This document shows, one piece after another, positions 36,196 through 45,183 of a DNA stretch of 64,000 bases (its first letter is position 1; every line of letters starts with the position of its first letter). Location of the stretch: assembly GCF_039523235.1 (NCBI RefSeq), contig NZ_BAAAEX010000006.1; one strand, 5' to 3'. The stretch is from Castellaniella ginsengisoli (lineage in GTDB: Bacteria; Pseudomonadota; Gammaproteobacteria; Burkholderiales; Burkholderiaceae_B). The notes below the pieces were generated by a model. It had not been told where the DNA came from. It was given only the letters and a program-made list of their open reading frames with translations, and made no database searches. A program made the position numbers and the translations under genes.

Positions 36196-36957
36196 ATGAA
36201 ACACTCTCTTTGCGCACTGGCGTCCGGTCTTGCCCTGGCTTTCGCCGGCACGGCGGCATTGGCCGGCAGCACCGGCGATGTCTACCAGAACGGCTTCAAC
36301 AATGACGCCGAGATCACACAGGCATTCAACGGCGACGCCTCCACGGTCATCACCCAGATCGACACGAGCAACATCGCCAAGGCCAACCAGTCCAACAACT
36401 ATTTCGGCCCCTCCCTGATCGATATCTATCAGAAGGGATACAACAACTATGCCGACGCGGAGCAATCGCACAATACGATCGCCAGTTCCAAGGTGGTGCA
36501 AAAGGGCTGGAAGAACGTGGCCAACACGGATCAAAGCCACAACGTGAACGCCAAGTCGGACGTCTACCAGGATGGCGTCAACAACTCGGCGGACGTCACG
36601 CAGACCTGGACCTTCGACGCCAGCGCCAAGATCGTCCAGAAAGGCCTGAAGAACGTCGCGGACACCAACCAGGAACACAGCCTGGACGCGACGGCGGACA
36701 TCTACCAGGATGGCGTCAACAACTCCGCGGACGTCCACCAGAAATGGACCAGCAATGCCGACGCGAAGATCGTCCAGGCCGGTTTCATGAACACCAGCAC
36801 GGTCACGCAGCAGTTCGGGAGCAACCAGAAGGCCGGCCTCTACCAGGATGGCTGGCTCAACACGGCAACCGTGATGCAGACAGGCTCCAATCTCAGCGCC
36901 ACGGCGGTGCAGATCGGGGTTGGGAACACCGCGACATTCAATCAGACGGGCTGGTAA
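36196..36957 (+). CDS. csgA: Major curlin CsgA-like, with about ten repeats
   Basis: This 253-residue amyloid subunit is exported through CsgG and polymerises outside the cell. The ATG follows AAGGAG at 36183-36188. A signal peptide ends at ALAG, then about ten curlin repeats of 22-23 residues follow, alternating YQ.G.NN.A...Q and VQ.G..N.A...Q patterns. E. coli CsgA has five. Two repeats are nearly identical in DNA (near 36562 and 36700), which points to recent internal duplication. The 89-bp gap before it contains an inverted repeat (CAAGACC 36138-36144, GGTCTTG 36169-36175) with a T-rich loop. Confidence 0.93.
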   Translation: MKHSLCALASGLALAFAGTAALAGSTGDVYQNGFNNDAEITQAFNGDASTVITQIDTSNIAKANQSNNYFGPSLIDIYQKGYNNYADAEQSHNTIASSKVVQKGWKNVANTDQSHNVNAKSDVYQDGVNNSADVTQTWTFDASAKIVQKGLKNVADTNQEHSLDATADIYQDGVNNSADVHQKWTSNADAKIVQAGFMNTSTVTQQFGSNQKAGLYQDGWLNTATVMQTGSNLSATAVQIGVGNTATFNQTGW

Positions 36958-36997
36958 ATCCGCAGGCCTTCGGGCCGACGTCTCTGGCGGGGCCGGC

Positions 36998-37363
36998 ATG
37001 GCCCGCACCCGCCAGAGCCGCCCTTTCTTCTTCGGGAGCATGGCCATGATGGCGGCAGATCTGAATCTTCAGGTATGGCTCGATAGCGGGACCGGAGCGC
37101 AGGCCGGCATGATCGTGCCCTACGTCCAGAGTCCGGACAGCCGCGTGATCGACTACCAGCTCCAGGCCATCAAGCAAGGCGCGTCGGGCACCTCGCGGAT
37201 CACGCAAAGCGGCACCGTCGATCTTCCGGCCGACCGCCCCACCGCACTGACGCAATTCTCTTTATCGCTTGGTGCCGACGATCAATGCCGGATCGAGCTG
37301 CTCCTCTTTTCCCAGGGCGTCCAGGCGGGCGTCTACCGCTTCGCATGCCCCCGTTCACACTGA
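36998..37363 (+). CDS. csgH: Curli chaperone/inhibitor CsgH-like (CsgC family)
   Basis: This small beta-sandwich protein probably stops premature curlin aggregation in the periplasm. The segments LNLQVWLDSG, GTSRITQSGTVDL and CRIELLLFSQGVQAGVYRF resemble the CsgH group of non-enteric curli operons. The start is uncertain. The ATG at 36998 gives 121 residues and a short signal-like stretch (PFFFGSMAMMAA), while ATGs at 37046 or 37049 have a better GGGAG site but no signal. It lies 40 bp after csgA and 24 bp before pgaA. Confidence 0.72.
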   Translation: MARTRQSRPFFFGSMAMMAADLNLQVWLDSGTGAQAGMIVPYVQSPDSRVIDYQLQAIKQGASGTSRITQSGTVDLPADRPTALTQFSLSLGADDQCRIELLLFSQGVQAGVYRFACPRSH

Positions 37364-37387
37364 CCTTTCCACGCCGCGAGACCGTCC

Positions 37388-39646
37388 GTGAACGACACCC
37401 TGTCCCCTGCCGTCTTTACTTTTTGTACGCTCCTGGCACTTCCTGCCATCAGCGCGGCAGCGACCGTCCCCGGCGACCAGACCCTCATCCGAGAAGCGCG
37501 GGCGCAGCGGGATGCGCGCCAGTGGTCACAGGCCATTCAACTGTTCAGCCTGGGAGAACGCCGGTTTCCAGGCCAGCCGGCGTTCGCCTACGGGCACATC
37601 ATGACGCTGGCCGATGCGGGGCGCCTGCACGATGCGATTGAACGCGGCAAGGCGCTCGTGGCGCTGCGCCCAGACGACCCGGACGCACATCTTGCTCTGG
37701 CCTACGCATACGGACGCCACGCAGCGCCGTATGCGGCCCTGGAGCATGCTTCCGACGCCTATTCCCTGGCTCCGGACCGCGCCTATGTCATCCGTGCCTA
37801 CGTGCTCGCCCAGCAGGACGCAAGGCTGCCGCACAGCGCCTTGCAGTTGGCCGACGCGCATCCGGGCCTGCTGAGCCCCGCCCAGACCCGATCGCTGCAG
37901 GCCGACGCGGCGGCGCATCTCGTGCGCGCAGCCATGACGGCGTCACGCGGCGAAGCCGACCGCTACGCGCTGGCCGACCAGGCCCTGGCGATGTACGAGA
38001 CGTGGATCCCGGCATGGGATGCCCTGGGCCCGGCGGGGCGCGCGGACGCAGACCGCGCCCGCGCGGACCGGCTGCAGGCCTTGAGCGCCCGGCGCCGTCC
38101 ACGGGACGTGGTGGCGGCATACGAAGCGATGCGGGCGCAAGGCCGCCCCATCCCGGCCTACGTACTGGATGACGTGGCCTCGGCCTACCTGGCGCTGCGC
38201 CAGCCCGAAAAAGCCGAACCCTTGTTCCGGCAGTCGCTCGCCTCGCAGGCGGACCGGCCGCAGGCCGCCCCCCCTCTCCAGACCGAGATCGGTCTTTTCT
38301 ACGCGCTGACCGAGTCCGACCCTTCTCTGGACAAGCAGCCGCAACTCGATCAAGCGACGGAATCCATCCCGGTCTGGGTCTACCACAAGGGCGACCCGGC
38401 CCGATACCCGAATGCCGTGAAACTCGAGGCGGCGCTGGCAAGCGCCATGGCGACGCTGCACTCCGGCCGGACATTGCAGGCGCAGCATCAGCTCGACGCC
38501 ATGGTCGAGCTGGCCCCCAACAATTCCCGCCTGCGCGCTGCGCGTGCGCAGGTCTACCGCGCCCGCGGGCTGCCCCGGCATGCCGAAGCGGACCTGCAGA
38601 TCGCACAGACGCAAGACCCCCGTTCGATCCTCGTCATGCAGGAACAAGCCGGCACCGCCCTGATGCTGCACGAGCCGCATGAGGCGGACTTGCTGATCGA
38701 TGATCTCCTGGCGCGCGCCCCGGAAGACCCCGCCGTGCAACGGCTGGCCGATGACCGCGAGCTCGATGGAAAAGCCGAACTGCAAGTCACGGGGGCATAC
38801 GGCGTCACCAGCGACAGCCCCGTACTGGGCAGCCGCGACCTGAGCCTCGAATCGACGCTGTATTCCCCCCCGGTCGACGATCATTGGCGAGGGTTCGCCG
38901 GCACAGGCTATTCACAGGCGGAGTTCGAGGAGGGCAACGCCCACCTGGCCTGGATGCGCGCAGGCGCGCAATGGCGCAATCGCGACATCACGGCTCAAGC
39001 CGAGGTGTCCGCGAACCGATATGGATTCGGCACCCGCGCCGGCGCATCGGCGTCCGCAGAGTATTCGCTGGACGATCACAGGCGGATCGCCGCAACGGCG
39101 GCGCTCAATTCCCGCGACACCCCCCTGAAGGCGCTGCGGCACGACATCACATCCCATCGCTTCGGCATGTCGATCCACTGGCGCGGCGATGAGCGTCGCG
39201 AGTGGTCGCTTGCCGTCTCACCCAGCTATTTCTCGGACGGCAATCGCCGCATCGAAGTGGATGTATCGGGCCGGCAGCGGCTGTACACGACCCCGGGCGT
39301 CCGGGTGGATGCCCTGCTGGGGCTTTCCGCATCGCACAACAGCGCTGAGGACACCCCCTACTTCAATCCAAAATCCGATTTCACCGCTCTGCCCATGGTC
39401 GAGCTCACCCATACGTTGTACCAGCGGTACGACACGCGGTGGGAACAGCGCTTCCTGGTGGGCGCGGGCCTGTATGCGCAACGGGATCACGGCAGCGGCG
39501 CCCTCTACCAGATCGGCTATGGGCAGAATTTCCGGTACGCCAGGAATTTTGAGGTCGGTGTGCTGCTGTCGGGCACATCCCGGCCCTACGACGGCCAAAG
39601 AGAACGGGATTTCCGCATCGTCGTGTCCATGACCTACCGATTCTGA
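37388..39646 (+). CDS. pgaA: Poly-N-acetylglucosamine export porin PgaA
   Basis: This 752-residue outer-membrane protein exports the beta-1,6-GlcNAc polymer. A GTG start is followed by a signal peptide ending at ISAA. Tetratricopeptide-like helical repeats fill roughly residues 30-450, and a C-terminal beta-barrel fills roughly 470-752, ending in a terminal Phe (SMTYRF) as outer-membrane barrels do. The helical part presents the polymer to PgaB. It starts only 24 bp after csgH with no terminator visible, so it may be read from the csg promoter. Confidence 0.93.
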   Translation: MNDTLSPAVFTFCTLLALPAISAAATVPGDQTLIREARAQRDARQWSQAIQLFSLGERRFPGQPAFAYGHIMTLADAGRLHDAIERGKALVALRPDDPDAHLALAYAYGRHAAPYAALEHASDAYSLAPDRAYVIRAYVLAQQDARLPHSALQLADAHPGLLSPAQTRSLQADAAAHLVRAAMTASRGEADRYALADQALAMYETWIPAWDALGPAGRADADRARADRLQALSARRRPRDVVAAYEAMRAQGRPIPAYVLDDVASAYLALRQPEKAEPLFRQSLASQADRPQAAPPLQTEIGLFYALTESDPSLDKQPQLDQATESIPVWVYHKGDPARYPNAVKLEAALASAMATLHSGRTLQAQHQLDAMVELAPNNSRLRAARAQVYRARGLPRHAEADLQIAQTQDPRSILVMQEQAGTALMLHEPHEADLLIDDLLARAPEDPAVQRLADDRELDGKAELQVTGAYGVTSDSPVLGSRDLSLESTLYSPPVDDHWRGFAGTGYSQAEFEEGNAHLAWMRAGAQWRNRDITAQAEVSANRYGFGTRAGASASAEYSLDDHRRIAATAALNSRDTPLKALRHDITSHRFGMSIHWRGDERREWSLAVSPSYFSDGNRRIEVDVSGRQRLYTTPGVRVDALLGLSASHNSAEDTPYFNPKSDFTALPMVELTHTLYQRYDTRWEQRFLVGAGLYAQRDHGSGALYQIGYGQNFRYARNFEVGVLLSGTSRPYDGQRERDFRIVVSMTYRF

Positions 39647-39659
39647 AACCGGAGCGACC

Positions 39660-41681
39660 ATGTCACGCCTTCATGTCTCCGTCTTTCAATGCATCGCGCT
39701 TTCCTGCTGCCTGCTGCTGAGCGCCTGCGCCGGCGGCGCACCCCGTTTCACGCCGGCGGATCAGCGCCCTGCGCCGGCCCAGGACCGCCCCTGGCCGGAG
39801 AACCACGTGCTCATCCTGGCCTACCACGACATCGAGGACACCGACCCCGACCAGCGTTTTCTGGCTGTCCGGACCGACCTCTTCGCCGCCCAGATGGAAT
39901 GGCTGCGCACCCACGGCTACCACGCCGTTTCAGTGGACCAGATCCTGGCGGCGCATGCCGGCGGGACGCCGCTGCCCGAAAAAGCGGTCCTGCTGACGTT
40001 CGACGATGGGTATCACAGCTTCTACAGCCGCGCGTTCCCCATCCTGAAAGCCATGAACTGGCCCTCCGTCTGGGCGCCTGTGGGCAAATGGCTGGATACC
40101 CCGGCGTCCGAACCGGTTTTGTTCGGCGCCGTCCAAGTCCCCCGGGAGCGGTTCGCCACCTGGGACGAAGTCTCGCGCGTCGCGGCCTCGGGCCTCGTGG
40201 AAATCGGATCCCACACCGACGATCTGCACCATGGGATTCTTGCCAACCCCCAGGGAAACATGGAGCCGGCCGCCGCCACGCATCGGTACGACCCGGTGAC
40301 GCAGACCTATGAAAGCAGCACAGCCTATCGTCGGCGGATCGAAACCGACGCGCGGGAAATCACCCGCAAGATCGAGAAAGCGGCCGGGAAGGCGCCCCGC
40401 GTGTGGATCTGGCCCTACGGCGCCGCCACCGGCGAGGCGATGGCCCTCATCCAGAAGCACGGCTACCGCATCGGCCTGACCCTGGACGACGGGTTGGCCG
40501 ATGCGGGCCGCCCGCTGTCCATGCCCCGCCTGCTCATCAATGGCTCACCCGATATGGCGGCCTTCGCCCGATCCGTCCTGGCGTTCGAATCACGAGGGAT
40601 CCAGCGGGTGGCCCAAGTCGATCTCGATTACGTCTACGACCCCGATCCCGGGCAAACGGACCGGAATCTGGACGCGCTGGTGCAGCGCATCGCCGATCTC
40701 GAGATCAGCACGGTCTACCTGCAGGCCTTCGCCGACCCGGGCGGCGACGGCCTGGCGCGTGAGGTCTACTTTCCCAACCGCTGGCTGCCTGTGCGGGCGG
40801 ATCTGTTCAACCGGACGGTCTGGCAGCTCAGGACCCGCGCCCATGTCGAGGTCTACGCCTGGATGCCGGTCCTGAGCTTCGACTTTCCAGGCGACATGGC
40901 TCGGGTCCGCCGATGGAATCCGGACGACGCGGCCGCGCCGTCCCAGCCCGACCCAGGCCAGTATCGCCGGCTGTCCCCCTTCGACCCGCGCGCGCGGGAG
41001 GCTCTCATCGGCCTCTACGAAGACATGGCCCGCAGCGCGCCGATCGACGGCATTCTTTTCCATGACGACGCCATCCTGAGCGACTACGAGGATGCGAGCG
41101 CGCCCGCGCTGGCGGCCTATCGGGCCGCCGGCCTGCCGGACTCGATTCCCGCGCTCCGGGGCGACCCGGACACATGGCAGCGCTGGACGCGCTTCAAAAG
41201 CCGCACCCTGATCGAACTGACCGGGCAACTGGCGGCGCACGTCCGCGCCATCCGCGGCACTCACGTCAAGACGGCGCGCAACCTCTACGCCGAACCGATC
41301 CTGAACCCGGCCAGCGAAGCCTGGTTCGCACAGAACCTGGATGACTATCTCGCGGCCTACGACTGGACCGTGCCCATGGCCATGCCCTTGATGGAGCAGG
41401 TTCCCGCGTCACGGGCCGACGCCTGGCTCGACCGCCTGGTCGAAACGATCCGTCAGCGCCCCGGCGCACTGGAGCATACCGTGTTCGAACTCCAGGCCCG
41501 CGACTGGAACCTGCCCGGCAAACCTCCGGTGGACAGCCGCATCCTGGCCGGATGGATGCAGCGCCTGCAGCGGGCCGGCGCCCGGCATTTCGGTTACTAC
41601 CCGGACGACTTCGCGCTGGACCGCCCGGTGCTGGAAACCATCCGTCCCGCGATCTCGACGGCCTGGTATCCCCACCGCTGA
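39660..41681 (+). CDS. pgaB: Poly-N-acetylglucosamine N-deacetylase PgaB
   Basis: This 673-residue outer-membrane lipoprotein (lipobox LSAC at residues 19-22) partly deacetylates PNAG during export. The N-terminal polysaccharide deacetylase domain has LAYHDIED, LLTFDDGYHSFYSRAFP and the metal-binding SHTDDLHH. The C-terminal half (from VDLDYVYDPDPGQTDRNLDA) is the glycoside-hydrolase-like domain that binds and can cut deacetylated polymer. Length matches E. coli PgaB (about 670). It starts 13 bp after pgaA. Confidence 0.96.
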   Translation: MSRLHVSVFQCIALSCCLLLSACAGGAPRFTPADQRPAPAQDRPWPENHVLILAYHDIEDTDPDQRFLAVRTDLFAAQMEWLRTHGYHAVSVDQILAAHAGGTPLPEKAVLLTFDDGYHSFYSRAFPILKAMNWPSVWAPVGKWLDTPASEPVLFGAVQVPRERFATWDEVSRVAASGLVEIGSHTDDLHHGILANPQGNMEPAAATHRYDPVTQTYESSTAYRRRIETDAREITRKIEKAAGKAPRVWIWPYGAATGEAMALIQKHGYRIGLTLDDGLADAGRPLSMPRLLINGSPDMAAFARSVLAFESRGIQRVAQVDLDYVYDPDPGQTDRNLDALVQRIADLEISTVYLQAFADPGGDGLAREVYFPNRWLPVRADLFNRTVWQLRTRAHVEVYAWMPVLSFDFPGDMARVRRWNPDDAAAPSQPDPGQYRRLSPFDPRAREALIGLYEDMARSAPIDGILFHDDAILSDYEDASAPALAAYRAAGLPDSIPALRGDPDTWQRWTRFKSRTLIELTGQLAAHVRAIRGTHVKTARNLYAEPILNPASEAWFAQNLDDYLAAYDWTVPMAMPLMEQVPASRADAWLDRLVETIRQRPGALEHTVFELQARDWNLPGKPPVDSRILAGWMQRLQRAGARHFGYYPDDFALDRPVLETIRPAISTAWYPHR

Positions 41682-41692
41682 GGAGCGCCTCG

Positions 41693-43027
41693 ATGACCGA
41701 ACGACTGCTCGCCTTGCTGATCCTGTGCCTCGTCGCGGGCGCGCCCCTCGGGGCGGCGCTGCTGTGGACGGGCAACCTGATCCTGGATTTCGTCTTCTTC
41801 TATCCCCTGTTCATGTCGGGCCTGTGGATGTTCGGCGGACTGTACTACTGGCTGCATTGGGAACGGCGCTGGGCCTGGGGTCCGCAAGCCGCCCCGCCGT
41901 ACCTGAAAGGACAGCCCTGGATCACTATCCTGATCCCCTGCCACAACGAGGCCCGGCACGGGGGCGACACGGTGCGGTCGGCATTGGGCCAGCGTTACCC
42001 GCGGGTGGAAGTGATCGCCATCAACGATGGCTCCACGGACGGCACCGGCGCCATGCTGGAGGAACTGGCCGAGTCCCACCCGCGTCTGCGAGTGATCCAC
42101 CTCGCACGCAACCAGGGCAAGGCGATGGCCCTGCGCATGGGGGCGCTGGCGGCCCGCGGCGAATATCTGATCTGCATCGACGGCGACGCCATCCTGGAAC
42201 GCGATGCCGCCGCCTACCTGGCCGCGCCCATGGTCCATCACCCCAGAGTCGGGGCGGTCACCGGAAACCCGCGTGTACGCACCCGTTCCACGCTGATCGG
42301 CCGCATCCAGGTCGGCGAGTTCTCTTCCATCGTCGGCCTGATCAAGCGCACCCAGCGCGTCTACGGCCAGATCTTCACGGTGTCCGGGGTGGTGGCCGCT
42401 TTCCGGCGCAGGGCGCTGGATCAGGTCGGCTACTGGAGCCTGGATATGGTGACGGAGGACATCGACATCAGTTGGAAGCTGCAGCGCGACCACTGGTCGA
42501 TCTTCTTCGAGCCGCGCGCACTGTGCTGGATCCTGATGCCCGAGACGCTGCGCGGCCTGTGGAAGCAGCGGCTGCGCTGGGCGCAGGGCGGCGCCGAGGT
42601 GTTCCTGAAGAATATTCCAGGCATCCGGGCCTGGCCCCACCACCGCCTCTGGCCCATGGCGCTGGAATACTGCATTTCGACGATCTGGTCCTTTGCCGTG
42701 GCCCTGTCCTTGATCCTGTGGATGGCCGGCCTGATCGTGGACCTGCCCGGCCGCCTCCATGTCGAAGCGCTGGTGCCGCCCGCCTTCACCGGCATGGTGC
42801 TGGCCACGGCCTGCCTGCTGCAGGCCTGCATCAGCGTCTTCATCGATCACCGCTATGAGCGCGGACTGTTCCGCTCGCTGTATTGGGTGATCTGGTATCC
42901 CCTGGCCTATTGGCTGATCGGCCTGCTCACCACGCTGTGGGCCTTTCCCCGCGTCATGCTCAGGCGCCACCGCGCCAGGGCCCGCTGGGAAAGCCCCGAC
43001 CGCGGCATCAAGGCGCCCACACCATGA
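41693..43027 (+). CDS. pgaC: Poly-beta-1,6-GlcNAc synthase PgaC
   Basis: This 444-residue inner-membrane GT2 glycosyltransferase polymerises UDP-GlcNAc. The ATG at 41693 follows AGGAG; the frame upstream overlaps pgaB. Two N-terminal helices precede the catalytic domain, which shows AINDGSTDGTG, CIDGDAILERD, MVTEDIDISW and KQRLRWAQGG (the QxxRW motif), followed by C-terminal helices. With PgaD it forms the c-di-GMP-activated synthase in E. coli. Its stop overlaps the pgaD start. Confidence 0.97.
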   Translation: MTERLLALLILCLVAGAPLGAALLWTGNLILDFVFFYPLFMSGLWMFGGLYYWLHWERRWAWGPQAAPPYLKGQPWITILIPCHNEARHGGDTVRSALGQRYPRVEVIAINDGSTDGTGAMLEELAESHPRLRVIHLARNQGKAMALRMGALAARGEYLICIDGDAILERDAAAYLAAPMVHHPRVGAVTGNPRVRTRSTLIGRIQVGEFSSIVGLIKRTQRVYGQIFTVSGVVAAFRRRALDQVGYWSLDMVTEDIDISWKLQRDHWSIFFEPRALCWILMPETLRGLWKQRLRWAQGGAEVFLKNIPGIRAWPHHRLWPMALEYCISTIWSFAVALSLILWMAGLIVDLPGRLHVEALVPPAFTGMVLATACLLQACISVFIDHRYERGLFRSLYWVIWYPLAYWLIGLLTTLWAFPRVMLRRHRARARWESPDRGIKAPTP

Positions 43028-43485
43028 TGATGATCGTCAAGACCCCTCGTTCCACCCTCGCGTCCGTGATCGATGGCCTGCTCACGGCACTGGCATGGAC
43101 CGCCTTCTGTTTCCTGCTTGCGTCCGGCGTCCATACCCTGGCGCTGGATCCGGCCCATGCCGCCGGCCTCTCCGCCACCCAGGCGCTGCCCAATGCGCAG
43201 ACCCTCTTGGCGTACACGCTGGCGGGGGCCTGGATTGGGCTGCTGCTGGCAGCCTGGGCCTGTTACAACGCCGTGCGCTTCAGTGGCCTGGACCGGCGAA
43301 AACCGCCCGGCGATACGCTGCCCGCCGCACTGGCCGACCACTTCGGCATCAGTCTGACGCAGCTTCGGATTCTGCACGCCAGCCGAACCATTCTGTTCCA
43401 CCATACCGATGAGGGACGGATCTGCATGATCGACTTCGTCCATAGCCCTGAGGTTTATAGTGGTTGCATGCAAATGAAACAATGA
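43024..43485 (+). CDS. pgaD: PNAG synthase subunit PgaD
   Basis: This 153-residue protein has two hydrophobic segments (beginning near residues 22 and 62) and a C-terminal cytoplasmic tail. It starts within the pgaC stop (ATGA), as in other pga operons. In E. coli PgaD helps PgaC bind c-di-GMP at the membrane. Sequence conservation in this family is low, so the call rests mainly on position, size and topology. Confidence 0.85.
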   Translation: MMMIVKTPRSTLASVIDGLLTALAWTAFCFLLASGVHTLALDPAHAAGLSATQALPNAQTLLAYTLAGAWIGLLLAAWACYNAVRFSGLDRRKPPGDTLPAALADHFGISLTQLRILHASRTILFHHTDEGRICMIDFVHSPEVYSGCMQMKQ

Positions 43486-43624
43486 TGCATATGCGATGGT
43501 AATCAACGGAAAAAAGAGTCACGATTGGAAAGCCAAGGATTGCCAGAACGTACCTGTGGATAAAAAATAAAACAGTCGCCTCACACCAGGTGGGGCGCAG
43601 GGGGTCTTCAAAGGGAGCTTCGCG

Positions 43625-44476
43625 ATGGTGAACGTCACTGTGGTAGAGCCCAACGCACTCGCGCGCATGGGCCTGCTGACGCTGCTGAAGACGCTGGACT
43701 GCGCCCTCGCCACAACCGGTATCGATTATTCACAACTGTTTCAGGACCCGCCCCGGCGCGCCCACGTGGATCTGATGCTGCTGTCGGTGCCGGACGCCTA
43801 TGACAGGATGATCGAACTCGTTGCCGCAGCCCAGCAGCGCTATGCGCCACGCCGCCTCCTGCTGCTGTCCGAGACGCCGACGCTGCCCTATTCGCTGATC
43901 AATCTTCCCCATGCCCTGTCCGGGTACATCTCCAAGCACGCCTCGCAGGAAGTGCTGAAGACGTCCATCATGCTCGTCCTGGCCGGCGGCAATTGCTTTC
44001 CCCCGCCCGACCCGCCGCCCGTCAACCACCCGCAGCCAGATCACGACGAGCCGCCGAAGCGGCGCTGGTATGACCGCCATTCTCCACCCAATACCATCCT
44101 GCATGACACTCCCGCCCCCGACAACCTCCTGCATCTTCCGCCGGCCAGGCCCGGATCGGGCGCAGCCGGGGGAGAGCACCGGACAATCGCCCAGGAACTC
44201 ATTTCCCGGGAAGCCGGCCTGCTTCATCTCACGCCCCGCCAATACGAAGTGCTGGTGCTCTTGGCCAAAGGCTACCCGCTGAAGAAGATCAGCCGCGAAT
44301 TGAACATCTCGGTGGCAACCGCCAAGACCCACACCGAAGCGCTCTACCAGCGCCTCGCCGTCAACAGCCGCAACGCGGCGGTCTATGCCGCCGTGTCGCG
44401 CGGCGCGACACTGGGATGGCACGATCCCGCCTCCGCAGTGCGCAGCGCGTCGGCGCAGAACGACACGTCCGCCTAG
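43625..44476 (+). CDS. LuxR-type regulator with degenerate receiver domain
   Basis: This 283-residue protein has a receiver-like N-terminal domain (residues 1-120) and a C-terminal LuxR helix-turn-helix (LTPRQYEVLVLLAKGYPLKK, then VATAKTHTEALYQRL). The receiver keeps a late Lys (GYISKHAS). It has VVEPN in place of the acidic pair and DLMLLSVPD, with Ser where the phosphorylated Asp should be, so it is probably not controlled by phosphorylation. A Pro/His-rich linker of about 60 residues joins the domains. The layout recalls CsgD, and its place after csg-pga suggests control of matrix genes (inference). Its stop codon shares bases with the bcsQ stop. Confidence 0.88.
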   Translation: MVNVTVVEPNALARMGLLTLLKTLDCALATTGIDYSQLFQDPPRRAHVDLMLLSVPDAYDRMIELVAAAQQRYAPRRLLLLSETPTLPYSLINLPHALSGYISKHASQEVLKTSIMLVLAGGNCFPPPDPPPVNHPQPDHDEPPKRRWYDRHSPPNTILHDTPAPDNLLHLPPARPGSGAAGGEHRTIAQELISREAGLLHLTPRQYEVLVLLAKGYPLKKISRELNISVATAKTHTEALYQRLAVNSRNAAVYAAVSRGATLGWHDPASAVRSASAQNDTSA

Positions 44477-45183
44477 AAAGGCGACACACACCATTGCGCG
44501 ATGGCGCGCGCGGCGCGGCTCGCGGCGGCATCGGGCTGATAACGCGTGATCGGTTGCTTGCACGCCAGCGCCTCGTGCAGGCACTCTTCGCGGCAGATCA
44601 CCTGCGGGAGCAAACGCGCGCCGTAGTGATGGCGCCAGTCCCGCACGATGGCCCGCTCCAGCGGCCGGGAAGGGTCATAATCATTGATCAGCAAGTGGCT
44701 GGTGGCGTCGAGCCCCATCTGCGCCAGCAGGACATGGGCGGCGATGTCCGGGCGGGCGATCAGCACGTCCAGCGTGCTGTGAAACCTCAAGGCGGGCGCC
44801 GAGCGGCCTGGATGGGACGGGCAATCGAACAGCACCCAGTCGAAATCGCCCGCCAGGCCAGGCAGGGCCCGCACCCAGAAATCATCGCCATGCAAAAGGG
44901 GCGACACCCCGGCGTCTTCGATGGCAGCCCGCCCGAAAGGAACCAGCATCAGGCCGGGCGCCAGTTCGAACGCCTGGCGCCGCCACTCGAATGGAAACCC
45001 GGCGGCGACCCAGCCATGCTCGTCCCCATGCGCGACGTCGAAATGCAGGCGCAGCAGATCCGAAGGGTTCAGATCCACCAGCAGCACGCGCTGGCCCAAC
45101 GCGCGCAGGGCGTCCCCCAGCATTCCCGCGACCGTCGTCGTGCCCCCGCCCCCGCGCACGCCCGTCAGGGTCAGGATGTTCAT
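44473..45183 (-). CDS. bcsQ: Cellulose biosynthesis protein BcsQ (ParA/MinD-like ATPase)
   Basis: This 236-residue P-loop ATPase has the deviant Walker A LTGVRGGGGTTTVAGML and VLLVDLNPSDLLRLHFDV near the N terminus. The segments LLINDYDPSRP and REECLHEALACKQPI match BcsQ. The ATG at 45183 overlaps the bcsR stop (45180-45183). In enterobacteria BcsQ helps place or activate cellulose synthase at the pole. No bcsA, bcsB, bcsZ or bcsC gene follows; the gene instead meets the LuxR gene tail to tail. Confidence 0.9.
   Translation of the reverse strand: MNILTLTGVRGGGGTTTVAGMLGDALRALGQRVLLVDLNPSDLLRLHFDVAHGDEHGWVAAGFPFEWRRQAFELAPGLMLVPFGRAAIEDAGVSPLLHGDDFWVRALPGLAGDFDWVLFDCPSHPGRSAPALRFHSTLDVLIARPDIAAHVLLAQMGLDATSHLLINDYDPSRPLERAIVRDWRHHYGARLLPQVICREECLHEALACKQPITRYQPDAAASRAARAIAQWCVSPF

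Noticed and set aside
36562..36760. Regular repeated DNA in csgA that could suggest a CRISPR array
   Set aside because: The repeats are in frame and encode the curlin motif; spacers are not unique sequences.
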